This document shows positions 8,769-16,527 of a stretch of DNA of 64,000 bases, piece by piece. Made by a program: the position numbers and the translations under genes. The notes beneath the pieces were generated by a model. It searched no databases, was not told the DNA's origin, and worked only from the letters and a program-made list of their open reading frames with translations. How positions within the stretch are numbered: position 1 is the first letter of the stretch; every line of letters begins with the position of its first letter. This DNA comes from Microbacterium rhizomatis. GTDB lineage: Bacteria > Actinomycetota > Actinomycetes > Actinomycetales > Microbacteriaceae. The stretch spans positions 620,001-684,000 of the forward strand of contig NZ_VYSA01000002.1 in NCBI RefSeq assembly GCF_008710745.1, given 5' to 3'.

Positions 8769-8892
8769 ACGCCGAGCGGGAGCATCCCTCCAGGCCGTGC
8801 GTCTAGGATCGGCATCTGAACGATCGCGCGCCGCGATCGCCTCCCGGACCGACGAGGTGCTTGGGTGTGAACACAAGCGTCTGAGGGGATTC

Positions 8893-9603
8893 GTGCGTCT
8901 CATCTTCGTCCGTCACGGACAGACACCGGCCAACGTCAAGGGCATCCTCGACACCCGTGTACCCGGCCCCGGGCTGACCTCGCTGGGCCTTCAACAGGCG
9001 GAGTCCCTGCCCGGCGCGTTGCGCGACGAGACGATCGACGCCATCTACGTCTCGACGATGGTGCGCACTCAGCTGACCGCGGCGTTTCTCTCCGCCTCGC
9101 TGGAGATCGAGACCATCGAACGATCCGGCCTGTGCGAGATCGGGGCCGGAGACCTCGAGGGGCTCGCGGACGAGGCATCCGTACGCCGCTACATGACCAC
9201 GATCTTCGATTGGACCGCCGACCACCTCGACCTGCGCATACCCGGCGGAGAGTCGGGCACCGAGTTCCTCGCGCGATACGACCCCGTGATCGCGGAGGCC
9301 GCCGGCGCCTCCTCGACTGCCGTGATCGTCAGCCACGGTGCGGCGATCCGTGCCTGGTGCGCATTGCGCGCGTCCAATCTGCCGCCGGATTTCATCGCGC
9401 ACCACCAGCTGCACAACACCGGGGTGGTGATCGTCGAGGGCGACCCGGGCGCCGGATGGCGAGTCGAGAGTTTCATGGGTGAGGCGATCGGTGGGAACAC
9501 CCTCGATTCGGCGGAGTCGGGGCCCGCGGGCGACGACTTCGCGCCGAGCGGCGGGGTTCACCCCGCCGCGAGCCACCCCTTTCCCGCCGACCCCTCCCCT
9601 TAA
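8893..9603 (+). CDS. Histidine phosphatase (phosphoglycerate-mutase-like) family protein
   Basis: A 236-residue protein starting at GTG 8893 behind GAGGGGATTC. The catalytic motif FVRHGQT is at residues 5-11 (His8 is the phosphorylated residue) and the second His is in VIVSHGAA. The family removes phosphate from sugar phosphates, nucleotides or other small molecules; the substrate is unknown. The open frame continues far upstream to 8185 only as GC-rich read-through. The last 12 or so codons and the stop lie inside palindromic element 2, so the C-terminal tail has been supplied by the repeat. Confidence 0.85.
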   Translation: MRLIFVRHGQTPANVKGILDTRVPGPGLTSLGLQQAESLPGALRDETIDAIYVSTMVRTQLTAAFLSASLEIETIERSGLCEIGAGDLEGLADEASVRRYMTTIFDWTADHLDLRIPGGESGTEFLARYDPVIAEAAGASSTAVIVSHGAAIRAWCALRASNLPPDFIAHHQLHNTGVVIVEGDPGAGWRVESFMGEAIGGNTLDSAESGPAGDDFAPSGGVHPAASHPFPADPSP

Positions 9604-9647
9604 TTCGCGCAGGTAGGGGGTTGGCTGGGTCGGAAAGGGGCGGCCCG
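9569..9647. repeat. Palindromic repeat element, copy 2
   Basis: The left arm, from 9569 (CGAGCCACCCCTTTCC...), pairs imperfectly with the right arm ending at 9647 around TTAATTCGCGC. It has the same 79-80 bp size and the same arm pattern as copies 1 and 3. It contains the stop codon of the histidine phosphatase gene. Confidence 0.7.
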
Positions 9648-9703
9648 ACGAACGGGGGCTCTGCGGTACCCGGGATTCACCGCTTCCTCGGAAGACCGTC
9701 GCG

Positions 9704-9895
9704 TCAGAAGTCGGTGTGGCCCAGGTCGGGCTGGGGGACGAAGCGGACGCGCCGACCCGCTGCGTGCAGCTCCAGGATGACGAGCTCGTTCCGGCCCGGA
9801 ACCAGCACCGACCCCGGAACGTACAGCGTGTGCTGAGGCCCCCGCGTCCAGTACCGGCCGAGATTGAAGCCGTTGATCCAGGCGACGCCTTTGCC
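9704..9895 (-). pseudogene. Remnant of a GH35 beta-galactosidase (C-terminal end only)
   Basis: The frame reads GKGVAWINGFNLGRYW, then RGPQHTLYVPGSVL, then GRNELVILELH and ends PDLGHTDF, which matches the conserved C-terminal jelly-roll end of glycoside hydrolase family 35 beta-galactosidases (normally about 580 residues). Only about 64 residues survive. Homology stops about 30 bases before palindromic element 3, and element 2 lies just beyond the stop, so the remnant is bracketed by repeats. It has no start or ribosome site and is surely non-functional. Confidence 0.75.
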
Positions 9896-9923
9896 CCCCC
9901 GTCTGTCCCACGCGCGGCGCTGC

Positions 9924-10002
9924 CGAGCCACCCCCTTATCGCCCAGCCGCCCCTTTATCTCGCGCAGATACGGGGTCGGCTCGGCAAGAGGGGGGTTGCT
10001 CG
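9924..10002. repeat. Palindromic repeat element, copy 3
   Basis: The best-formed copy: arms of about 37 bases (CGAGCCACCCCCTTATC... and its partner ending GGGGGGTTGCTCG) around a CGCGC loop flanked by ATCT/AGAT. It is 79 bp long, with the same arm pattern as copies 1 and 2, and lies 16 bases from the 3' end of the DUF916-like gene, where it could serve as a terminator. Confidence 0.8.
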
Positions 10003-10018
10003 ACGTGGGAGCGGGACA

Positions 10019-11104
10019 TCAGGACCCGGCAGCGGGACCGGATGACGGCGGCCCGGCATCGGCCAGCGCCCGGGCGCGGGCATCCACTGCGGCATCGAAA
10101 CGCGCCCTGCGCGCGCGGGTGAGGAGCACGCCCGCAACGATCAGACCGACGACGACAAGCAGCGCCCCCAGCTCGATCCAGGGAACCACCCACAGCACGA
10201 AGGGCGTCGACGACGAGGTCAGCGTCGTGGGAACGGAGTCCTCGCCGACGACGACCGGCAGCACGTTGAGGGCGCCCGAGATGTAGACGAGCGGCCACGC
10301 GGACAGCGCCGCCGACACGGTCGTCTGCTGCCCCGGGAGAAGTTCCCGTACGGACGCGCTGGCGGATTCCGCCGCGAGCAGACCGAACGGGCCCGATGCG
10401 ACCGCGAGGGTCTCCGCACCCAGTCGGACGTTGCCCGCGTTGCGGACGACGGCTTCGACACGGATCGTGCCCGGCTCGAACGGGTTCCAGGACGGGGCGT
10501 AGTCTGCGCGGGTGACCTCGACATCGATCTGAGGCTGGATCTCACCCGACACCCTCAGGTGCACGCGCACACCGACTCTCGTCGACACCTCGAGACCGGA
10601 GCCGTCCGGCGCGGTCAACTCGGCGACGACGCCTGCGGGGTGATCGCCGGGTGTCGCGTCGGCGGGAACCTGGATGCGGACGGCGAGTACCTTCATCGTC
10701 TTGGCAGGGATCTCGACCGTACGCACTGCGCTGGGCGACGCCTGATCGCCCGGTTCCGAGATCGTCATCCACGTGCCGCTGTCGCGAGGGGCCTGGCCTG
10801 CGGGCAGCAGATCGAAGTCACCGGTTTCGGAGATGATGCCGTCGCTCGCGTACACCAGGAAGGCAGCCGGGATGTCGCCGTGGTTGGTCACCGCGACATG
10901 GTCGACCACGGTCGTGCCGGGTTCCAGCGTCTGCCGAATCGATACTCGCCCGTCGACGGATGTGTCGGACGCCGGCGCCACCGACCACGAGACGTCGCCC
11001 TCCGCGGCGATCGCCGCGGAGGGCCCCACGCCGCCCAGCATCTGGCCGAGCAGGACCATGCCGATGAAGGCGATCGCGCCTGTACGAATTCGGATGCCGT
11101 TCAC
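10019..11104 (-). CDS. Secreted DUF916-like membrane-anchored protein (WxL-associated type)
   Basis: 361 residues: a signal peptide (about 1-33, ending AIAAEG), an extracellular beta-rich region with VSWSVAPAS and RQTLEPGTTVVDHVAVTNHG, a second Ig-like region, a transmembrane helix at about 310-335 (WIELGALLVVVGLIVAGVLL) and a basic cytoplasmic tail. This layout matches DUF916/WxL-peptidoglycan-binding proteins of Gram-positives, which dock WxL proteins to the wall. It is downstream of a secreted ThuA protein whose C-terminus looks WxL-like, supporting a surface complex. The family call is from memory of motifs, not a search. Confidence 0.65.
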   Translation of the reverse strand: MNGIRIRTGAIAFIGMVLLGQMLGGVGPSAAIAAEGDVSWSVAPASDTSVDGRVSIRQTLEPGTTVVDHVAVTNHGDIPAAFLVYASDGIISETGDFDLLPAGQAPRDSGTWMTISEPGDQASPSAVRTVEIPAKTMKVLAVRIQVPADATPGDHPAGVVAELTAPDGSGLEVSTRVGVRVHLRVSGEIQPQIDVEVTRADYAPSWNPFEPGTIRVEAVVRNAGNVRLGAETLAVASGPFGLLAAESASASVRELLPGQQTTVSAALSAWPLVYISGALNVLPVVVGEDSVPTTLTSSSTPFVLWVVPWIELGALLVVVGLIVAGVLLTRARRARFDAAVDARARALADAGPPSSGPAAGS

Positions 11105-11159
11105 AGATGCTCCTCGTCGTTCCTTCGTGGCTGAGCCGACCCTTGACGCCGGGTCGGCC

Positions 11160-11212
11160 GATCGATCGGCAGGGGGCGGACCGGACTCCCGGCCCGCCCC
11201 CGACGATCGATC
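11160..11212. terminator. Stem-loop between thuA-like gene and DUF916-like gene
   Basis: An inverted repeat with arms of about 19 bases (GATCGATCGgc then GGGGGCGG, mirrored by CCGCCCCC then GATCGATC) overlaps the ThuA stop codon. A second small hairpin (GCCGACCC/GGGTCGGC) lies just beyond, near 11136-11159. No U-run is seen, as is usual in actinobacteria. It may partly terminate or stabilise the upstream message. Coordinates are good to within one base. Confidence 0.5.
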
Positions 11213-12803
11213 AGTCGACCGGGAAGAGCGACAGCGTCAGGTTCGCCCGGTAATCGCCTTCGGCTGCGGCGACCGGCAGATCCAGGACCAGACCGGCAGC
11301 GAGCACGGTCGTCCCGCGTCGATCGGCCGCCCCGACCGAAGCCAGCGGTGCGGGGACCGAAAGCCCGGTTCCGCCGTCCAGCGCCGTGGTCGTTGACGCG
11401 CCGAGCGTCACGCCGGGGCGCGTCTCGACGAGGCGCGGCTCCCATCCGAAGTGGTCTGCCGTCAGGGTGCCCGCCGCCGACGTGAAGCCCGACGACTGAC
11501 CCGATGCGGCCCAGCCGCCGCCACCTGCCTGAGTGGCATTGCGCGAATCGGTGACGCGCAGCTCGGGCAGGTTGCCCGAGTAGCGCCAGCGATCGGTCGG
11601 AGTCGCCACGCGGGTCAGGACGACAGCGTCGCCGTAGTTCCCGACGGTCAGCGTCAGGGCGCCGGGGTCATCCACGACTGCAACCTGAACCGGGACCCCC
11701 TCGGCGTCGTCGGGCGCCGCACCCCGCGCCACGCCGCGCTGCCACGTGATCAGATCATCGATCTTCTGGTCGAGGCTCTGCGATCCGAGGGACGCCGCGA
11801 CGTTCTCGAGCTGGAGCAGCGCCACGACGGCACCGGAGGCGTTGAGCGCGTCGGCTGCGCCCTGCGCGCTGTCCAGGGCGCCGGCGACCTGAGCCTTCAG
11901 AGCCGGATCACCCTCGACTCCCGAGAGGGTCTCGCGCGTTTCACGGAACGTGATGCAGTCGCCCGCATCGCCGACGACGCCTGCGGTCCACTGGATTCCC
12001 TTGAGGTAGTGCCCCAGGAAGGCCGGGTCGCTCCACGATACGTCGGTGTGGCCCGCACCCTCGTACCAGGATCGGCCGCCCTCGAAGTTCTGGCACCACG
12101 AGAGCGGGTGATCGGCGCCCATCCTGCCGTTGCCCGGGTTGTACGTGGTCTCGTCGAGCGTGAGGAGGACGTGGACGTCCTTGCGCGGATTGGCCGTGAA
12201 GTTGTACCACTCGTCGAATCGGGCCCACGCGGCCGGAAGATCGACCGTCGACGGGTGGTTCGGGTCTTCGACCCGCATGGTCGCGTTCTGCTGCGCCGGG
12301 TGATTGCGGAATCGGGCGCTTCCTCCGCTGAGCTGGCTGTACCAAGGCACGGCATGCATCGCATCGGTCGCGGCGTGCAATCCGACGTAGCCGCCGCCCG
12401 CCCTGATGTAACCCTGGAGCGCAGCCAGCTCGGTGTCGTTCAGAAGTCTCGGGGACGCCGGGTTCTGGCTGTTGGTTCCATCGACCGGCGAGGCGAACAC
12501 GATGGTGTCGTACTGCTCGAGATTCTCCGCCGACGTGAACGGCGTGGACGGAAGCGTGAGAGCCGCCTGCGCGGGGTCCCAGACGTCCACGGTGAATCCG
12601 TTCTGCTGGCCGAGCGCGATCGTGGCCTGCGTCGTGAACGGGATGTGCGAATGGCGGAATCCGAGGGTCTTCGCGACCACGAGGACCTTGTACCCGTCAT
12701 CCGCCTCCTCCGCGGCGTAGGCAGGTACGGCTGCCAATCCCATGCTCAGAGTGAGGCAGGCCGCCGCGGCGAGCGTCCCCCCTCGAATAGCGCGCTTGTG
12801 CAT
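11211..12803 (-). CDS. Secreted ThuA-domain protein with WxL-like C-terminus
   Basis: 531 residues from ATG 12803, which has AAAGGAGA upstream. A signal peptide (1-31, ending AYAAEE) is followed by a ThuA domain (about 38-270: YKVLVVAKTLGFRHSHIP, GGYVGLHAATDAMH, DEWYNF, HPLSWCQ, GAGHTDVSW). ThuA proteins have a glutamine-amidotransferase-like fold and occur in trehalose and related sugar utilisation. A helical linker (about 300-370) precedes a beta-rich C-terminal domain ending GDYRANLTLSLFPVD, which resembles the end of WxL domains. With the downstream DUF916-like gene it probably forms a cell-surface pair. Substrate unknown. Confidence 0.75.
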   Translation of the reverse strand: MHKRAIRGGTLAAAACLTLSMGLAAVPAYAAEEADDGYKVLVVAKTLGFRHSHIPFTTQATIALGQQNGFTVDVWDPAQAALTLPSTPFTSAENLEQYDTIVFASPVDGTNSQNPASPRLLNDTELAALQGYIRAGGGYVGLHAATDAMHAVPWYSQLSGGSARFRNHPAQQNATMRVEDPNHPSTVDLPAAWARFDEWYNFTANPRKDVHVLLTLDETTYNPGNGRMGADHPLSWCQNFEGGRSWYEGAGHTDVSWSDPAFLGHYLKGIQWTAGVVGDAGDCITFRETRETLSGVEGDPALKAQVAGALDSAQGAADALNASGAVVALLQLENVAASLGSQSLDQKIDDLITWQRGVARGAAPDDAEGVPVQVAVVDDPGALTLTVGNYGDAVVLTRVATPTDRWRYSGNLPELRVTDSRNATQAGGGGWAASGQSSGFTSAAGTLTADHFGWEPRLVETRPGVTLGASTTTALDGGTGLSVPAPLASVGAADRRGTTVLAAGLVLDLPVAAAEGDYRANLTLSLFPVD

Positions 12804-12889
12804 TCGATCTCTCCTTTGAGTGTCGAGGTAGGCAGACAGCGGGTTTTGTTGTCTTTGTCCACCTATTACGCGCTTGACGCTATCCAAGC

Positions 12890-12917
12890 AACTTCTGCTA
12901 TGTCAATAGCGGAAGTT
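12890..12917. promoter_or_regulatory. Inverted repeat upstream of the ThuA operon
   Basis: AACTTCTGCT and AGCGGAAGTT, separated by eight bases (ATGTCAAT), are reverse complements with one mismatch. The site lies about 90 bases upstream of the ThuA start and about 80 bases beyond the 3' end of the next gene. The spacing suits a two-fold symmetric repressor or activator. No regulator gene is adjacent. Confidence 0.45.
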
Positions 12918-12997
12918 AACACTCGAAGTGCAGGTTTGGGATGATGACAGTCATTTGTGCCGATGAGCCGGCCAGGCCGTATCGCTCCGGATCGACG

Positions 12998-13807
12998 TCA
13001 CGGGTTGTCGATGTCGACGTGATTCGTCGGCGCGTAGTCGAAGTAGTCCCCACCGACCCATGCCGAGTCCCAACCTGTGCACTCCAAGGTGATCCGGAGC
13101 TCGGACGGCCACGGGTTCCAATCCATGTAGTCACCCGTGACACCGCGGTAGGCGTCGATGAAGTCGAAGCCATGAGTCCCCGAGTGCAACCGGCGCTCTC
13201 CATCACCCCGGCTGGTGACCGCGACGCCGAACTCGGCGTCGGTGAATACGCCGGTCGGTTCGTACTGATTGCCCACCTTGTGAGAGATTCTGCTCAGGAA
13301 CGGGTGACTGGGCGGGCAGCGGAGGGTGAAGAGGTGGCTCCCGTCATTCACCACTCTGCTGTCGAACTCGGACACTCGGACGGTGTCGTCTTGGACCTGG
13401 TCGACGATCTCGATCGTGAAGTGCTTTCGGACGAAGCCGAGCACGTTACTGGCAATGATGTCGAACGTGTAGGTGGCGTTGGCCGAACGCACTGCGGGCG
13501 CGGACGGGATCCCGTACAGCTCACCCGTCGCGCTATTGAGGGCGAACCCCGCAGGAAGATTCACGGCACTGAGCTCGGTCGTCGGCCCGAAGACATCGAA
13601 GTAGTAGGAATACGTGCGACCGATCTCCGCCGTGGGCGGAGCGCCTTCCACATCCACCCAGATCGGATTGACGGCGGGAATCATGTCACCGCCGGCCGCT
13701 CCGCCCTGTGCAGATGCGGGTACCGCCACGACACACGCAAGGGCGATGCCGGCCAGCACCGCCATCAACCCGCTGACCAGACGACCCTTTTTGTTTCGAC
13801 GTTGCAT
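12998..13807 (-). CDS. Secreted putative-Ig (He_PIG-like) domain protein
   Basis: A 269-residue exported protein: signal peptide 1-34 (hydrophobic GLMAVLAGIALACVVAV, ending ASAQGG) followed by a cadherin-like/He_PIG-type domain at about 55-135, with the hallmark LPAGFALNSATGELYGIP. The C-terminal half (about 140-269) is unrecognised and contains two Cys residues (LRCPP and LECTGW) that could form a disulfide. No ribosome site precedes the ATG; a perfect palindrome lies in that position, suggesting leaderless translation. Function unknown, presumably binding at the cell surface. Confidence 0.7.
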   Translation of the reverse strand: MQRRNKKGRLVSGLMAVLAGIALACVVAVPASAQGGAAGGDMIPAVNPIWVDVEGAPPTAEIGRTYSYYFDVFGPTTELSAVNLPAGFALNSATGELYGIPSAPAVRSANATYTFDIIASNVLGFVRKHFTIEIVDQVQDDTVRVSEFDSRVVNDGSHLFTLRCPPSHPFLSRISHKVGNQYEPTGVFTDAEFGVAVTSRGDGERRLHSGTHGFDFIDAYRGVTGDYMDWNPWPSELRITLECTGWDSAWVGGDYFDYAPTNHVDIDNP

Positions 13808-13810
13808 AAT

Positions 13811-13824
13811 ATCAATATATTGAT
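13811..13824. promoter_or_regulatory. AT-rich palindrome immediately upstream of the He_PIG-like gene
   Basis: ATCAATATATTGAT is a perfect 14-bp palindrome four bases upstream of the start codon, in place of a Shine-Dalgarno sequence. The TATATT/TATTGA run could also be the -10 box of a leaderless promoter. It may be an operator. Confidence 0.4.
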
Positions 13825-13933
13825 CGCCCCACTCCTGAACGTCAAGGAGGGGTTTGACGATTTCCTTCTGAGGTCTCGTCCACCCGCACCGAGCCAGGCC
13901 GTTCCTGACCAGCCACCCCCGTGCTGCGCGCCC

Positions 13934-14845
13934 TCACAGGGCGCCGGCGGCCGGACCGGCCACCCGGTCGATGACCCGTCGCCACGGCTCCCACTCGGGA
14001 TCGTGCGCGGGCCAGACCTCGAATCCGGGGCGACCGTCGAGCTCGCGCAGGCGTTCGATCGCAACCTGGGCCGCCCGCGCGCCTTCCGGCCCGACGGTGG
14101 AACCGCACGCGCGGCCGTGGACGATGTTCGCCCTGAGGTCGGCGGCATCGCCGGCGAGAACGACCGTACGATCCGGGAGGGTCACGACGAACGACTGATG
14201 ACCGGGCGTATGCCCGCCGGTGTCGATCGCCTGCAGCCCGTCGGCGAGCACCGTGTCACCCTCGAGCAGGACCGGCTGGAGGCCGGGACGCACGAGATCG
14301 GCGATGAACAAGAAGTTGATCCGCGGGTCCTCGACGGTGCGGACGTGGTCCCACTCCCGGCGCTGGAGGAGGAGCGGCTGGTCGGGCGACAGAAGCCGCG
14401 CCGCACCGGTGTGGTCGAAGTGCGCGTGCGAGATCGCCGCGCCGGCGAGGTCGGACCACTCCAGACCGGCCTCCGCCACCTGCTCCTTCAGGGGGTCGCC
14501 GGAAGGCACGATCGCCGCGTAATTCTCGTAGTCGAAGGATGCGGTGCGCACCGCCCGATCGCGGATCCGGGACGGATCGAATCCGCCGTCGATCAGGATC
14601 CAGCCCTCGTCGAAGACGATGGCGACGGCCGTGACGGGCTCCATGAGGTAGCGGAAGCCGCTGCCGCCCGACACCGACACCGCCTCGGCGATCGCCTCGA
14701 ACCCGACGACGAGCGGGATGAGGTTCTGCGGGCGACCGGCGACACGGAGCGGCGGGGAATCGCGCCAGCCGAGCGGCTCGGGGGCGACAGCGGTGCCCGC
14801 CTCCTGGTGCACCCCGGGGGTCCCGCTCGCAGCTGTCCCGGTCAC
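13934..14845 (-). CDS. MBL-fold metallo-hydrolase (lactonase-like)
   Basis: 303 residues, starting at GTG 14845, which overlaps the allophanate hydrolase stop by four bases. The metal motif is SHAHFDHTG, followed by GGHTPGHQ, LAGDAADL and WPAHD, all normal for glyoxalase-II/N-acyl-homoserine-lactonase type hydrolases. It is the last gene of the carboxylase operon and presumably opens a lactone, lactam or ester formed in the pathway (inference). The 738-residue frame in this region is read-through on the amidase strand, so I end the gene at the coupled GTG. Confidence 0.85.
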   Translation of the reverse strand: MTGTAASGTPGVHQEAGTAVAPEPLGWRDSPPLRVAGRPQNLIPLVVGFEAIAEAVSVSGGSGFRYLMEPVTAVAIVFDEGWILIDGGFDPSRIRDRAVRTASFDYENYAAIVPSGDPLKEQVAEAGLEWSDLAGAAISHAHFDHTGAARLLSPDQPLLLQRREWDHVRTVEDPRINFLFIADLVRPGLQPVLLEGDTVLADGLQAIDTGGHTPGHQSFVVTLPDRTVVLAGDAADLRANIVHGRACGSTVGPEGARAAQVAIERLRELDGRPGFEVWPAHDPEWEPWRRVIDRVAGPAAGAL

Positions 14846-16527
14846 ACCGTCGCTCCGCCCGCGAGGTAGGCGCGCCAACCGCCGAAGTCGCTGATATCGG
14901 CCGCGCCGGCGAGGGCGGCCGGCTCGCAGAGGAACCCCGACACCCGCGACCCGTCGGCGAGCTGCACCGATCCGATGGCCATCGGTTGCGGCAGCGAAGA
15001 GACGAACGCGCCGAATCCTGCCGCCGGAAGGCGCCACACCTCTCCGGCGATCGACGTGCCGTCCTGAGCGGCCCGCACGAGGCCCGGCTTCGCAGGAGTG
15101 GTCGCGAGGGCGTGGAGACGGTAGATGCTCGCGGTCTGCACGTCGGCGACGAACGACCCGCCGACCGCCACGAGCTGGTGGTTGAGGGGCTGATCGCGCA
15201 GGTGCGCCCCCACCACGAGGATGTCGATCTCCGCCGCCGAGAGGCGACCGGCCAACTCGGCCAGGCGGCGGTCGGCGAAAGCCGGGCCGGTGAGCATCAC
15301 GCCGAACGGGAGGCCGTTGACCACTCCCGCGGGGACGGCGAGCGCGCTCCGGTCGAGGAGGTTCGCGAAGTTCGTGAAGCGTCCCATCCTGCTGTTGGCG
15401 CCGACCGGGTCGGCAGCGACCTCCGCGATGCTCGGATGCCAGGTGGTCGTGGGCGTGAGGAGAGCATCCGTGCCTTCGAGCCTCGACATCCCCTCCCACC
15501 CCAGCGCCGCGAGGCGCTCGCGGTCCCGCACATAGTCGACGGCCCGCACGTCGGCGCCGGCCAGCACGATCGCGGCGACGGTGGGGTCGATGTCCGGGCC
15601 GATCAGGTCGGTGTGGGCGGCGATGAAGTCTCCGACGGCGGCTGTGCGCTCCGCGACGAACGCCCCGCCGTAGAGCAGTTGCGCGGCCTCGAGGAGCGGC
15701 GCGATATCGACCTCGACGATCTCCACCCCGGTGGCTTCGAGCCGGTCGACCGTGGCTCTGAACGCCTCGACCCATCCGTCGGCCATGCCCTGCAGGTGCT
15801 CGGGAGTGGGGATGGCGACACGCGGAACCGCCGGCAGCCCGGGCGTCGGCGCGTCCGCACGGGCGAGCACGTCGCGACCGTCCTGGCCCGACATCAGTTC
15901 GGCCGCGCGCCGGGCGAGGGCGAGGTCTCTCGCGAAGACGGTGACGCAGTCGAGGCTCCGGCAGGCCGGTACGACTCCGGTCGCGGGGACGAGACCGAAC
16001 GTGGGCTTGACGCCCACGATCCCGTTCAATGCCGCGGGCACCCGGCCGGATCCGGCGGTGTCGGTCCCGAGGGCGATGTCCACGATGCCCAGCGCGGTGG
16101 CGACCGCCGATCCAGAACTCGAACCGCCGGAGATCCGTTCGGGGTTCCACGCATTGCGGACCGCACCGAAGGGGCTGCGCGTGCCGACGAGTCCCGTCGC
16201 GAACTGATCGAGGTTCGTCTTACCCAGCACGATGACCCCCGCGGCGCGCAGACGCGCGACCGCGGTGGCATCGGCATCCGGGTGATACGCGTACGCCATG
16301 CTGCCGGCGGTCGTGGGGAGTCCCTCGACGTCGATGTTGTCTTTCACGGCGGCGATCGCGCCGGCGAGCGGTAGGCGCTCTCCCCCCGCGGTGCGACGGT
16401 CGATCTCGGTCGCCTCGGCCAGGACGTCGTCGCGGTCGCGCAGGGTGATCCAGATCTCGGGGCGGTCGACGGCTGCGATCCGCTCGTAGGCGTCCGCGAC
16501 TCTCGCCACGGCGGACGGGCGGGTCAT
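14842..16527 (-). CDS. atzF: Allophanate hydrolase (amidase-signature family)
   Basis: 561 residues. The amidase Ser-Ser-Lys triad is visible as Lys62 (AAVKDNIDVEGLPTTAG), the cis-Ser in SGGSSSGSA (about 136) and the nucleophile in GTDTAGSGRVPAA (Ser160). The C-terminal 120 residues match the second domain of allophanate hydrolases (VGAHLRDQPLNHQLVAVGG). It splits allophanate into ammonia and carbon dioxide, the last step after urea or guanidine carboxylation. Start and stop overlap its neighbours by four bases (ATGA and GTGA), making it part of one tightly coupled operon. Confidence 0.93.
   Translation of the reverse strand: MTRPSAVARVADAYERIAAVDRPEIWITLRDRDDVLAEATEIDRRTAGGERLPLAGAIAAVKDNIDVEGLPTTAGSMAYAYHPDADATAVARLRAAGVIVLGKTNLDQFATGLVGTRSPFGAVRNAWNPERISGGSSSGSAVATALGIVDIALGTDTAGSGRVPAALNGIVGVKPTFGLVPATGVVPACRSLDCVTVFARDLALARRAAELMSGQDGRDVLARADAPTPGLPAVPRVAIPTPEHLQGMADGWVEAFRATVDRLEATGVEIVEVDIAPLLEAAQLLYGGAFVAERTAAVGDFIAAHTDLIGPDIDPTVAAIVLAGADVRAVDYVRDRERLAALGWEGMSRLEGTDALLTPTTTWHPSIAEVAADPVGANSRMGRFTNFANLLDRSALAVPAGVVNGLPFGVMLTGPAFADRRLAELAGRLSAAEIDILVVGAHLRDQPLNHQLVAVGGSFVADVQTASIYRLHALATTPAKPGLVRAAQDGTSIAGEVWRLPAAGFGAFVSSLPQPMAIGSVQLADGSRVSGFLCEPAALAGAADISDFGGWRAYLAGGATV

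Noticed and set aside
11451..12944. 497-residue plus-strand open frame
   Set aside because: Antisense to the ThuA gene, which has a signal peptide, a ribosome site and clear domains.
12941..14869. 642-residue plus-strand open frame
   Set aside because: Antisense to the He_PIG-like and MBL genes. Arg/Gly/Asp-rich composition without motifs is typical of GC-rich shadow frames.
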